Shown here: positions 1 to 6,079 of the stretch, one piece after another | Layout of the letters: each line of letters opens with the position of its first letter | Position numbering within the stretch: position 1 is the stretch's first letter | NCBI GenBank assembly: GCA_025455285.1 | Contig: JALOMU010000218.1 | Span: 1 to 8,178, forward strand | Source: Flavihumibacter sp. | GTDB lineage: Bacteria > Bacteroidota > Bacteroidia > Chitinophagales > Chitinophagaceae | Direction: 5' to 3' | DNA length: 8,178 bases | Translations under genes and position numbers: made by a program | Notes under the pieces: generated by a model | Seen by the model: the letters and a program-made list of their open reading frames with translations, nothing else | What the model was told of the DNA's origin: nothing | Database searches by the model: none

Positions 1-501
1 GCATCACCGTCAGGAGATTTGGTGGTTATAGTGGGACCTGTAGAGCCATCAATCAAATTACCAACCGGTTCAAATTTCCAAACAATTTCGCGCTCGTTTT
101 CAACAAACTCTCCAGGGAAATTATCAAATGTAACCAGTCCGCCAAATGTACCCGAAAGTGGTTGAGGCATAGTGCCTGTCAGCACCCAGGTAAAATTGCG
201 AATGCCGCCCTCTCTTCCAAAACCCTGCTCTTTATCTGGCTTCAGGTAAATGGTATATTCGAGATTGTTGTATCGAACCTTGTGTTGCGCAAATGCAAAC
301 CAGGAACCGGGAATTAAAAAGAATACTGTTATCAACAATGATTGTTACATTGTTTAACGGAGTACCATCACTCTTTTTAACAACTCCGGTAAGTTTACCA
401 CTGGTTGAACCAGGTTCTTCAGTTTCTTTTTCGGTACAGGATATAGTACCTGTGATCAATAAACATCCAATCAATAATTGAGCAGCGAACTTATTATACA
501 T
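1..501 (-). pseudogene. Lipoprotein with carboxypeptidase-like regulatory domain, frameshifted and cut by window edge
   Basis: Starting at the ATG at 499-501, the protein has a lipoprotein signal with candidate anchor Cys22, then an acidic linker (TEKETEE) and the start of a carboxypeptidase-regulatory-like beta-sandwich (GKLTGVVKKSDGTPLNN). This frame ends in TAA at 232-234. From 344 leftwards a second frame is open to the window edge and clearly continues the protein: it reads GSWFAFAQHKVRYNN, later GGIRNFTW and then GNLIDGSTG near the edge. In relatives as I remember them, about 16 residues (a strand around an ATT..G.Y motif) stand between the N-terminal block ending ILFNS and the GSW block. 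They are absent here, so the lesion is best explained as a small deletion near 305-318 whose length is not a multiple of three. The gene sits 9 nt after the lipoprotein gene at 511-1239, probably in one operon. The 3' end lies outside the window. A sequencing or assembly error is an alternative. Confidence 0.75.
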
Positions 502-510
502 ACGATTTGA

Positions 511-1239
511 TTATCTGTTGGGTAATTCATTCAGGTATTGAATATCTTGCTCTCTCAGTCCCTTGCCATCTGTGAGTTGCCATATGGCAGCTTGTATTTT
601 TTCCTGGTTCTCAAACCAGACAGGATCCCCATCCTCAAATTCGCGGTAATTGATTTTTTTGCCTTTTAAACGGTTGATTAAATCCTGCAGGAGTTTGGAA
701 GAAGTAAGCGGGCCAAACTTATACCTGGCTGTTGCATCGGAGGTGCGTTTGGCACTGTTCAGGCAAAACAGCAGCAGGCTTATCTGGCATTCATCACCTC
801 CCGGTCCGGGTTGAATAGGTGGAATAGTTACAACAATACGTTCAACCAGTAATCCATGTTGAAAACCCTCTGCAGTGGAAACAATTACAAGACCAGGAGG
901 AAATTCAACCGTGAGGGGGCCTGAAGTAGAGGAATCTCTTTTCAGTTTCATCTTTACGATAACATTAAAACCCTGGCCATCAAACAGACAGTCGCGGGAA
1001 GAGGAGCCATCTTCCTGGCCTTCAATTTCACCAACCAGTCGAACCCCTGCTGGCAACTTGAACTGGGTTCCTTCCGGTTCTCCGGGCATTTCTCCCAGTC
1101 CGGGTATTTTACCGGGAGTTTCCTGGCCATCACCTGTTCCCACTTCTTCCGTATCCTCTTTTTTACATCCGGCAGGTGCAAAAAGATAGATGCAAAGAGC
1201 CAAGTACAGGATCCACTTACTTACACGTAATGATTTCAT
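511..1239 (-). CDS. Putative surface-exposed lipoprotein of unknown function
   Basis: A 242-residue protein with a basic N-terminus, a hydrophobic stretch (residues 10-22) and a lipobox-like APAGC with anchor Cys25. The residues after the cysteine are KKED, which fits the K-(D/E)2 lipoprotein export signal described in Bacteroidota, so I infer display on the outer face of the outer membrane. A low-complexity Gly/Glu/Pro linker (about 28-60) follows, then a presumed beta-rich region, then a C-terminal part with QAAIWQLTDGKG and QYLNELPNR. That ending resembles the tail of some secreted Bacteroidota proteins in which a Q..IW..TD motif closes the fold. I do not recognise a named family. The start at 1239 fits the signal peptide. 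The gene is followed after 9 nt by the broken lipoprotein gene, so the two are probably co-transcribed. Function unknown. Confidence 0.85.
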   Translation of the reverse strand: MKSLRVSKWILYLALCIYLFAPAGCKKEDTEEVGTGDGQETPGKIPGLGEMPGEPEGTQFKLPAGVRLVGEIEGQEDGSSSRDCLFDGQGFNVIVKMKLKRDSSTSGPLTVEFPPGLVIVSTAEGFQHGLLVERIVVTIPPIQPGPGGDECQISLLLFCLNSAKRTSDATARYKFGPLTSSKLLQDLINRLKGKKINYREFEDGDPVWFENQEKIQAAIWQLTDGKGLREQDIQYLNELPNR

Positions 1240-1258
1240 ATAAGCACAACTTGAATAA

Positions 1259-1289
1259 AATAGGTATTCAAAATTGAGCCGAATACAAA
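1259..1289 (-). promoter_or_regulatory. Possible promoter of the lipoprotein operon
   Basis: On the minus strand TTTG (1289-1286) is followed after 19 nt by TACCTATT (1266-1259). This spacing fits the Bacteroidota -33/-7 layout (TTTG, then about 19-21 nt, then TAnnTTTG), but the -7 box matches only partly. It lies about 20 nt upstream of the start codon at 1239. Confidence 0.3.
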
Positions 1290-1335
1290 AGAAAGGATAA
1301 CATTATCGACCAGTTGCAATTAGTTCCGACTAATG

Positions 1336-1378
1336 AAAAATCATGATAAACAGGCTGCTTATTTTTTCATGATCTTTT
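1336..1378 (-). terminator. Possible weak terminator of the YdeI-like gene
   Basis: On the minus strand the arm ATCATGA (1373-1367) lies inside the last codons. It can pair with TCATGAT (1346-1340), and a run of T follows directly (1340-1336). A further four A-T pairs are possible across a bulged base at 1374. The stem is AT-rich and the loop is 20 nt long, so this is a weak candidate; it sits just before the lipoprotein operon on the same strand. Confidence 0.3.
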
Positions 1379-1838
1379 GAGGGGATGTGATGCCCTGTTT
1401 TAATTTTTCGGCAATAAGTAAAGAACGCTCGATTTTTTTATCGCTTGACTTGACCATATTAACCAAGGCCATTAATCCACGTTTGTTGCCATCGGTAAGT
1501 CCGGCAAAAATCTGATTGGCTACATCGTCTGTTGCAAGCACCTCTGCCAATTCCTCCGGTAGATCGAACTGAAACTCAGTGGTATCAATAACAATGGAAG
1601 CTTTAACAGTTGCATTAGCCTTTATTCCGAGCGTCTTGAGGTGTTTGGATCCAATCATCAGGTAGTGCAATCCATCCCGGGTTTTCTGAATAGCGGCATG
1701 AATTTGCAGCGTACCATTCAGGATACAAAGAACCCGTTTGTTTCCTGCTTTCGAGAGTCGCTTTACATCCTGTGGACCCAATTCAATATAATGCATGGAA
1801 GCACCTTCAAATTTCTGAATCTTGTATGGTTTCTCCAT
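1359..1838 (-). CDS. DUF1905 / YdeI-OmpD-associated family protein
   Basis: A 159-residue, probably cytoplasmic protein with two parts. Residues about 14-88 match the DUF1905 beta-barrel pattern: an RVLCILNGTLQIHAAI strand pair, then DGLHYLMIGSKHLKTLGIKA and a VKASIVID strand. Residues about 93-155 match the helical YdeI/OmpD-associated domain (OmdA): LPEELAEVLATDD, an FAGLTDGNKRGLMALV helix, then KSSDKKIERSLLIAEKLKQG. The family has been called bacteriocin-protection protein because of E. coli YdeI, but its biochemical role is not settled and I infer none here. There is no signal peptide or membrane segment. The gene is divergent from the Crp/Fnr regulator gene, with 43 nt between the two start codons, so their promoters must overlap or abut. 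An internal Met at residue 15 is an alternative start, but the first Met leaves a reasonable leader. Confidence 0.85.
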   Translation of the reverse strand: MEKPYKIQKFEGASMHYIELGPQDVKRLSKAGNKRVLCILNGTLQIHAAIQKTRDGLHYLMIGSKHLKTLGIKANATVKASIVIDTTEFQFDLPEELAEVLATDDVANQIFAGLTDGNKRGLMALVNMVKSSDKKIERSLLIAEKLKQGITSPQKIMKK

Positions 1839-1881
1839 AAGCGGCTACTTTATTTTTACTAATTTCAGAAAAATCGCTTCA

Positions 1882-2448
1882 ATGTTGCAACAGCTGAAAG
1901 ATCATATTTGTTCCAGGCTAGGAAACGATTTGGATAATCTGGAATATGTATTATCCCATTTTAAAGAACGAAAACTAAAACGAAATGAATGGCTCCTTAA
2001 GGAAGGAGAGGTATGCAGGCATGTGCATTTCTTATCCAGTGGCGCTCTTCAGGTTTTTGTAAATGAAGACGGAAACGAAAATACAAGAGATATTGTATTG
2101 GAAGACAACTGGTGCAGTGACCTCATCAGTTTTGGATCTCAGCAACCCGCCACAGAACAAATCAGGACAATAGAAGCTGCCGAAATTTGTTCAATAGACC
2201 GGCCCAGTTTTCAAAAACTTCTGGAGGCAGTTCCGCAATTTGATAAGGTATACCGACAAATTCTTGAGCAATCCTATGCCAACTCCGTTTACCGGATTAA
2301 TTCATTTGTGGCATTAAATTCTTTGGATCGGATAAAATGGTTACTAAAAAACAGACCCAATTTAATGACCAGAGTGAGTAGTAAATTGATTGCCTCCTAT
2401 CTGGGCATCAATAAAGATGTATTCAGCCGGTTGAAAGCGCAGCTTTAA
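1882..2448 (+). CDS. Crp/Fnr-family transcriptional regulator
   Basis: A 188-residue cytoplasmic regulator. Residues about 20-110 form a cyclic-nucleotide-binding-type beta-roll (KRNEWLLKEGEVCRHVHFL, then SSGALQVFV), followed by the long dimerisation helix (about 115-140) and a C-terminal helix-turn-helix (about 165-187, SSKLIASYLGINKDVFSRLK). The phosphate-binding GE..R.A signature of true cAMP receptors is not evident in the loop at 72-95, as in most Bacteroidota members, so the ligand is unknown. There is no Fnr-type N-terminal cysteine cluster. The reading frame is open from 1822, but I chose the ATG at 1882: it gives the usual length and alignment, while the earlier start would overlap the divergent gene and add an unrelated leader. 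It may control itself, the divergent YdeI-like gene and the YCII/DoxX genes 75 nt downstream. Confidence 0.9.
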   Translation: MLQQLKDHICSRLGNDLDNLEYVLSHFKERKLKRNEWLLKEGEVCRHVHFLSSGALQVFVNEDGNENTRDIVLEDNWCSDLISFGSQQPATEQIRTIEAAEICSIDRPSFQKLLEAVPQFDKVYRQILEQSYANSVYRINSFVALNSLDRIKWLLKNRPNLMTRVSSKLIASYLGINKDVFSRLKAQL

Positions 2449-2452
2449 AACA

Positions 2453-2496
2453 TCGACTTTTATCATTTTTTGCCTGTTGAGATACTTCGACTTTTA
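2453..2496 (+). repeat. Direct repeat TCGACTTTTA (two copies)
   Basis: TCGACTTTTA occurs at 2453-2462 and again at 2487-2496, identical over 10 bases, with starts 34 nt apart. Both copies lie in the 75-nt gap between the Crp/Fnr gene and the YCII gene. They could be binding sites for a regulator of the YCII-DoxX pair or a chance repeat in AT-rich DNA. Confidence 0.35.
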
Positions 2497-2523
2497 CAGC
2501 ATTAATAAAGTAAAAATTAATGT

Positions 2524-2877
2524 ATGAAAGAGTATCTTTTGTTGTTCCGGAATGCAAGTAAACCGGATGGTTATTTTGCCAGTAGTGAAGATATGGCGAG
2601 CGATCTTCCCAATTGGCAGTCCTGGATTGGTACCATAGCCTTGCAGGGAAAACTGGTTCACACAGCGCCAATGGAATACCAGGGCAAACTGGTTGCTAAA
2701 GAACTGGTACAGGAAGGTCCGCATAAACAATCGGACAGCATACTGGTTTCCGGATTTCTCATCTGCAAATCTGATAAGATAGAAGAGGTAGAAGCCTGGG
2801 GTGCAAACTGTCCCATTCTTAAGTATCCTGGCAGTTCTGTAGAAATTCGCCCCCTTATCCCTTTTCCAAATCAGTAA
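2524..2877 (+). CDS. YCII-related domain protein
   Basis: A 117-residue cytoplasmic protein of the YCII-related (DGPF-type) family, a ferredoxin-like alpha/beta fold. Typical blocks are the N-terminal strand MKEYLLLFRN, the helix with WQSWIGTIALQGKLV (31-45), EGPHKQSDSILVSGFLICK (64-82), where EGPH replaces the usual DGPF, and the closing CPILKYPGSSVEIRPL (96-111). The length is normal for the family. E. coli YciI and relatives are poorly characterised, and some are fused to or encoded beside sigma factors or enzymes of chlorinated-aromatic metabolism, so no reaction is assigned. The gene ends 11 nt before the DoxX-like gene and is probably co-transcribed with it, possibly under the upstream Crp/Fnr regulator. 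Confidence 0.88.
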   Translation: MKEYLLLFRNASKPDGYFASSEDMASDLPNWQSWIGTIALQGKLVHTAPMEYQGKLVAKELVQEGPHKQSDSILVSGFLICKSDKIEEVEAWGANCPILKYPGSSVEIRPLIPFPNQ

Positions 2878-2888
2878 AATGGGTAAAA

Positions 2889-3287
2889 ATGAACCAGATA
2901 TTAAACATTGGAAAATACCTTTTCCCACTGAGTTTCCTGTTATATGTTGGACTGCATTTCGGTAAGCCTGATGTAGGAGCAGCAATGGTACCCGATTATT
3001 TTCCGGCTCCCTATTTCTTAAATTACCTGACTGCTCTTTTCATATTGCTATTCATAGTAAGCGCATTGGTTGGAAAATTTGATAAACTGGCTTATACCTT
3101 AATGGCAGTATACGTGTTGCTTATGGCCTTACTAATACATTTGCCTCGATCAATGGGTGGTCAGTCGGAAACGGTTATGATGAACAGTGAACTGGAAATG
3201 GTGAATGTGTTCAGAAACATTATGGTAGCAGGGGCGCTGATGGGTTTTGCGAGATATGTGGCAAAAGACAACCGTATTATTGGTTAG
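2889..3287 (+). CDS. DoxX-like four-helix inner-membrane protein
   Basis: A 132-residue integral membrane protein with four predicted helices at about 8-24, 43-62, 66-84 and 106-123. The pattern fits the DoxX/DoxD-like superfamily: VGLHFGKPD after helix 1, a MVPDYFPAPYFLNYLTAL loop into helix 2, the LLIHLP motif ending helix 3, and a VFRNIMVAGALM start to helix 4. DoxX-like proteins are small cytoplasmic-membrane proteins, some linked to quinone or thiol redox chemistry, but most have no known role. The start at 2889 is preferred over an out-of-frame ATG at 2879. It follows the YCII gene closely, so the two are probably one transcription unit. Nothing in the sequence tells what it transports or oxidises. 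Confidence 0.85.
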   Translation: MNQILNIGKYLFPLSFLLYVGLHFGKPDVGAAMVPDYFPAPYFLNYLTALFILLFIVSALVGKFDKLAYTLMAVYVLLMALLIHLPRSMGGQSETVMMNSELEMVNVFRNIMVAGALMGFARYVAKDNRIIG

Positions 3288-3302
3288 TATACCACCCAAA
3301 GC

Positions 3303-3323
3303 AGCGAGTTCTATAGAATCGCT
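3303..3323. promoter_or_regulatory. Near-perfect palindrome between DoxX-like and VOC genes
   Basis: The central TTCTATAGAA (3309-3318) is a perfect 10-bp palindrome. It is flanked by AGCGA on the left and TCGCT on the right, which are reverse complements, with one extra G (3308) breaking symmetry. No T-run follows, so an operator for a dimeric regulator is more likely than a terminator. It lies 16 nt after the DoxX-like stop codon and about 49 nt before the VOC gene. Confidence 0.4.
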
Positions 3324-3371
3324 GTTCCGGGTAGATGCCAAGATTCTCGGATTGTAAGTATTTTACACTCT

Positions 3372-3716
3372 ATGAAAATCGAACACATTGCCATCTGGAC
3401 ACATAACCTGGAAAAAAAGCAGTTCCAGAGTTATTTTATCAGCTTTGAAAGCGGCGCCCGGCTGGAGTTAATGTCCCGGGCCGATATTCTTGATCAGCCC
3501 AAAAACAGCAATGACCCCATGCAAACAGGGTATACCCACTTTGCATTTGGTGTTGCAACCATGGCAGAAGTGGATACAAAAGCCCGGGAACTGGCTGAAC
3601 AGGGTTTCCCGATTCTAAGTGGGCCCCGCGTTACCGGAGATGGATACTATGAATTTGAAACATTGGATCCGGATGGGAACAGGCTGGAAGTTGCAACCCA
3701 TTTCACTCAGCCCTGA
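3372..3716 (+). CDS. VOC (glyoxalase/bleomycin-resistance fold) protein, shortened near the N-terminus
   Basis: A 114-residue protein of the vicinal-oxygen-chelate superfamily. The family strands are clear: MKIEHIAIWT, then YFISFESGARLELM (21-34), YTHFAFGV (54-61), and the closing GPRVTGDGYYEFETLDPDGN (84-103) leading to LEV. The four positions that normally hold the metal, H5, E32, H56 and E106, are all present. However, relatives have a helix plus a strand (a DFY..YF block, then a loop before F.SYF.SFESG) between the first strand and residue 19. Here NLE at 12-14 runs straight into KKQFQSYF. About 20-25 residues therefore seem to be missing in frame, perhaps by recombination at the A-run near 3410. 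Whether the fold survives is doubtful. Substrate unknown. The gene stands alone between the DoxX-like gene (84 nt) and the kinase gene (58 nt). Confidence 0.82.
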   Translation: MKIEHIAIWTHNLEKKQFQSYFISFESGARLELMSRADILDQPKNSNDPMQTGYTHFAFGVATMAEVDTKARELAEQGFPILSGPRVTGDGYYEFETLDPDGNRLEVATHFTQP

Positions 3717-3774
3717 TTTTCGGCATTCGCGTAACAGTTCATTGCGGTCATCCCGGATTTCTGTTATTTCATGC

Positions 3775-4821
3775 ATGTTTTCACCGGCAAATTCCCACAA
3801 TCAGCAATATTGGCTCTGCCAGGTATTGGGATGGATGAGTATGGTTTTGATTGAGGTGATCAACTATACCTTCTTCATCGTGAGGAAATTTGAGCCTACT
3901 GTTCTTTACATTTTTGTTGGATGTGCGGTATTAGGAATGATTCTTACGCACGGATTCAGATATATCATTAATAGAAGAAAAATTTTCGAATCCTCACTCC
4001 CCTATATATGGGTCTATGCATTTTTCGCAACCCTGATTATTTCCTTTACAATCACTGTTTTAACAGAAATTCCGATACTGGTATGGGGCAGCCAGGACTG
4101 GGAAGATTTGAATTTAATTACAGTGGTAGGTACCACGATCAATTGGGCGCGTTATGTAGGCGTTTGGGTAATCATCTATTTTCTCTATAAGATACTTAAA
4201 CAAAACAGTCATATCCAGCAGGAAAAATTGGTGCTTGAATCGCTGGCAAAAACTACTGAACTGGAGCTTCTCAAAGCACAATTGAATCCTCATTTTCTAT
4301 TCAATGCTCTAAACAGTATCAAAGCGCTGGTAGTTATCAACCCGGAACAAAGCAGGGATGCAATTGTTAAATTAAGTGAGTTGCTACGATTTACTTTACA
4401 ATATGGGAAAGAGACCTTTATTCCTTTAAAACAGGAATTGCAGGAAGTAAGTAAATACCTGGAACTTGAAAAACTTAGATTTGGATCCAGGTTATCGATT
4501 ACTTATTCGATTCCTGAAAAACTGTGGCAGGTGCCTGTTCCACCAGCAATTGTATTAACACTGGCGGAAAATGGCATCAAACATGGAGTTGCGAAAAATA
4601 TGGGACAAGGGTTTCTGGATATTACTGTCAATGAAACATACTCTTCCGCCATTATGATTACCCTAACCAATTCGGGCAACTATCAGCCTTCAGAACATAA
4701 CGGTATCGGACTTGTACATGTGTATAAGCGCCTGGAAGAATTATACAATGGTTCCGCGAAGCTGGACATTCACCAGGAAGAAAACCAGGTGATCGTACAA
4801 CTTAAACTTCCTGTAGCATGA
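3775..4821 (+). CDS. LytS/YehU-type sensor histidine kinase
   Basis: A 348-residue inner-membrane kinase. Four predicted membrane helices (about 13-36, 41-64, 76-103 and 123-141) are followed by a coiled-coil linker (about 144-168) and the His_kinase domain. The phosphoacceptor is H173 in LKAQLNPHFLFNALNSI. The ATPase part has an N-box (PPAIVLTLAENGIKHG, with N266) and a glycine box (NGIGLVHVYKRLEELY, about 309-324). There is no separate sensor domain, so the signal is probably sensed in or near the membrane. The frame is open from 3619, but the ATG at 3775 is preferred: the earlier part overlaps the VOC gene and is unlike the family, while the chosen start places YWLCQVLGW near the N-terminus as in relatives. 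Its stop overlaps the response-regulator start by 4 nt, so translation is coupled. It presumably phosphorylates that regulator. Confidence 0.92.
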   Translation: MFSPANSHNQQYWLCQVLGWMSMVLIEVINYTFFIVRKFEPTVLYIFVGCAVLGMILTHGFRYIINRRKIFESSLPYIWVYAFFATLIISFTITVLTEIPILVWGSQDWEDLNLITVVGTTINWARYVGVWVIIYFLYKILKQNSHIQQEKLVLESLAKTTELELLKAQLNPHFLFNALNSIKALVVINPEQSRDAIVKLSELLRFTLQYGKETFIPLKQELQEVSKYLELEKLRFGSRLSITYSIPEKLWQVPVPPAIVLTLAENGIKHGVAKNMGQGFLDITVNETYSSAIMITLTNSGNYQPSEHNGIGLVHVYKRLEELYNGSAKLDIHQEENQVIVQLKLPVA

Positions 4822-5534
4822 AAATTCAAACACTTTTGGTAGATGATGAGCCACTGGCTATTGCAGAGTTTCAATCAATGTTAGCAAAATATGCAGACAT
4901 TGAAATTATTGGAACTGCCGAAAATGCAGCTGATGCATTGGAAAAAATAGAATCCTTACAACCCCAACTATTATTTCTGGATATCCATATGCCTGGGAAA
5001 TCCGGATTTGACTTGCTGGAGGAACTGGACTATTCGCCGCTGGTAATATTCGTAACCGCCTATGATGAATATGCGATCAAAGCATTTGAGTTTAATGCAC
5101 TGGATTACCTCTTAAAGCCCATCAATACCAAAAGATTGGAGGAGGCGATTGAAAAAATAAGAAAGCAATTTAACGCAGAGGCAGTCAAAAACTTAAAAGT
5201 ACCAATCGATAAAAGAATCTTCATTAAAGATGGAGAAACCTGTTTTTTTGTTCCCTTATCTGAAGTCCTTTTGATTGAAAATGTAGGCAATTATGCACGT
5301 TTCTATTTTCAAAAGAATAAACCCCTTTTACATAAATCCCTGAATTACCTGGAAACAAAATTACCGGAAGAACATTTTTTCCGTGCCAGTCGCCAGCATA
5401 TTATTAATATCAACTTCATCCGAAACATATATCCAACCTTTAATCATTCACTGGAGGTGGAATTACAAAATGGAGCTATTATTCCCATAAGCCAGCGCCA
5501 ATCTGTTAAGTTCAAAGAACTCATGGGATTATAG
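4818..5534 (+). CDS. LytTR-family response regulator
   Basis: A 238-residue cytoplasmic DNA-binding response regulator. The receiver domain (about 1-115) has the acidic pair D9-D10, phosphoacceptor D55 (LLFLDIHMPG), T80 and K100 (YLLKPI), so it should be phosphorylatable. The LytTR DNA-binding domain occupies about 133-235, with the typical blocks FIKDGETCFFVPLSEVLLIE, NYARFYF, LETKLPEEHFFRASRQHIIN and ISQRQSVKFKELM. LytTR proteins usually bind pairs of direct repeats about two helical turns apart and act on genes near their own. The gene is translationally coupled to the kinase gene before it. The next gene, starting 93 nt downstream, follows a repeat pair that could be a target site (see 5541-5571). 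The signal and targets cannot be read from the sequence. Confidence 0.94.
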   Translation: MKIQTLLVDDEPLAIAEFQSMLAKYADIEIIGTAENAADALEKIESLQPQLLFLDIHMPGKSGFDLLEELDYSPLVIFVTAYDEYAIKAFEFNALDYLLKPINTKRLEEAIEKIRKQFNAEAVKNLKVPIDKRIFIKDGETCFFVPLSEVLLIENVGNYARFYFQKNKPLLHKSLNYLETKLPEEHFFRASRQHIININFIRNIYPTFNHSLEVELQNGAIIPISQRQSVKFKELMGL

Positions 5535-5540
5535 TTTTCC

Positions 5541-5571
5541 GCACTGATGTACAGTATTATGCACTACTGTA
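5541..5571 (+). promoter_or_regulatory. Candidate operator: direct repeat with overlapping inverted repeat
   Basis: GCACTGATGTA (5541-5551) and GCACTACTGTA (5561-5571) agree at 9 of 11 bases with starts 20 nt apart, about two helical turns. Overlapping this, TACAGTA (5550-5556) and TACTGTA (5565-5571) form a 7-bp inverted repeat with an 8-nt loop. No T-run follows, which argues against a terminator. It lies 7 nt past the LytTR regulator stop and just upstream of a candidate promoter. Confidence 0.4.
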
Positions 5572-5578
5572 ATTATGG

Positions 5579-5610
5579 TTGACGGAAAAAAGTTTAGTTA
5601 TCATCTTTAG
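5579..5610 (+). promoter_or_regulatory. Possible promoter of the lipocalin-like/Asp-box operon
   Basis: GGTTG ending at 5581 is followed after 20 nt by CATCTTTA (5602-5609), a partial match to the Bacteroidota -7 box TAnnTTTG. The start codon at 5628 is about 18 nt further on. The spacing is right and the box match is moderate. Confidence 0.35.
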
Positions 5611-5627
5611 GTTCTAAACTTAATACT

Positions 5628-6059
5628 ATGTACCGAAAACTCATTGGGTCAGTCCTGCTAATCGTAGTATTGACCTCCTTTTCTGGTCAACAACATTCAG
5701 TAATCGGAAGCTGGAAAATTGCCGAGTCCCACCAGGAAAAAACAGCTGTTAAATTAATAAGCGTAACAAGAAAAGATAATCCCAAACTGGCAGACCAGTT
5801 GGAAGAAAATTTTCTTTCAACATTAGAGCTGGTAAACTCTGTAGTTTATAAATATAATGAAGATCAGACCTATGAGATCATAACTCCGTATGAGACACAA
5901 AAGGGTAAATGGGAGTTAAAAAATAATGGTCGCTCCTTATGGGTAGCACCGGAAAATCGTCAGGGAAGGCTGGACAGTATTATGGAATTTAGTCAAACAA
6001 GTTTGCTTATTATAAACAAAGAAAGGGGTGATACGGTGCTTTACACAAGATTAAAATAA
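5628..6059 (+). CDS. Secreted lipocalin-like protein
   Basis: A 143-residue protein with an N-terminal signal peptide (basic YRK, hydrophobic 5-18, likely cleavage near residue 20) and no lipobox cysteine, so it should be periplasmic. The mature part starts with the VIGSWKI strand, then a helical stretch (about 36-70), then alternating strands including YKYNEDQTYEI, GKWELKNNGRSLWV and SLLIINKERGDTVLYTRL. The G.W...  start and the later D.TY / GKWEL hairpin are typical of small lipocalin-like proteins of Bacteroidota, whose ligands are generally unknown. This assignment is from pattern only. It is the first gene of a tight plus-strand cluster, with 20 nt to the Asp-box protein gene, and begins 93 nt after the LytTR regulator. 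Confidence 0.7.
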   Translation: MYRKLIGSVLLIVVLTSFSGQQHSVIGSWKIAESHQEKTAVKLISVTRKDNPKLADQLEENFLSTLELVNSVVYKYNEDQTYEIITPYETQKGKWELKNNGRSLWVAPENRQGRLDSIMEFSQTSLLIINKERGDTVLYTRLK

Positions 6060-6079
6060 GTACGATAAAACCTGATGTT

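Noticed and set aside
875..1189. 104-residue plus-strand ORF rich in Ser and Pro
   Set aside because: It is antisense to the lipoprotein gene, whose signal peptide and lipobox make the minus strand the coding one; the composition reflects the Gly/Glu/Pro linker read backwards.
2429..2446. Small hairpin AAAGC-gca-GCTTT at the end of the Crp/Fnr gene as a terminator
   Set aside because: The stem is only 5 bp, overlaps the stop codon and has no T-run directly after it.
2494..2985. 163-residue minus-strand ORF opposite the YCII and DoxX-like genes
   Set aside because: Both plus-strand genes have clear family motifs and normal lengths; the antisense frame spans two genes and resembles no family.
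3615..3800. 61-residue minus-strand ORF with a charged, coil-like tract (ITEIRDDRNELLRECRKSG)
   Set aside because: It overlaps the conserved end of the VOC gene and the kinase start; the charged part covers only the 58-nt gap and has no visible start signal or family match.
5550..5571. The 7-bp inverted repeat as an intrinsic terminator for the two-component operon
   Set aside because: The stem is AT-rich and followed by AATTATGG rather than a T-run; the operator reading explains the additional direct repeat.
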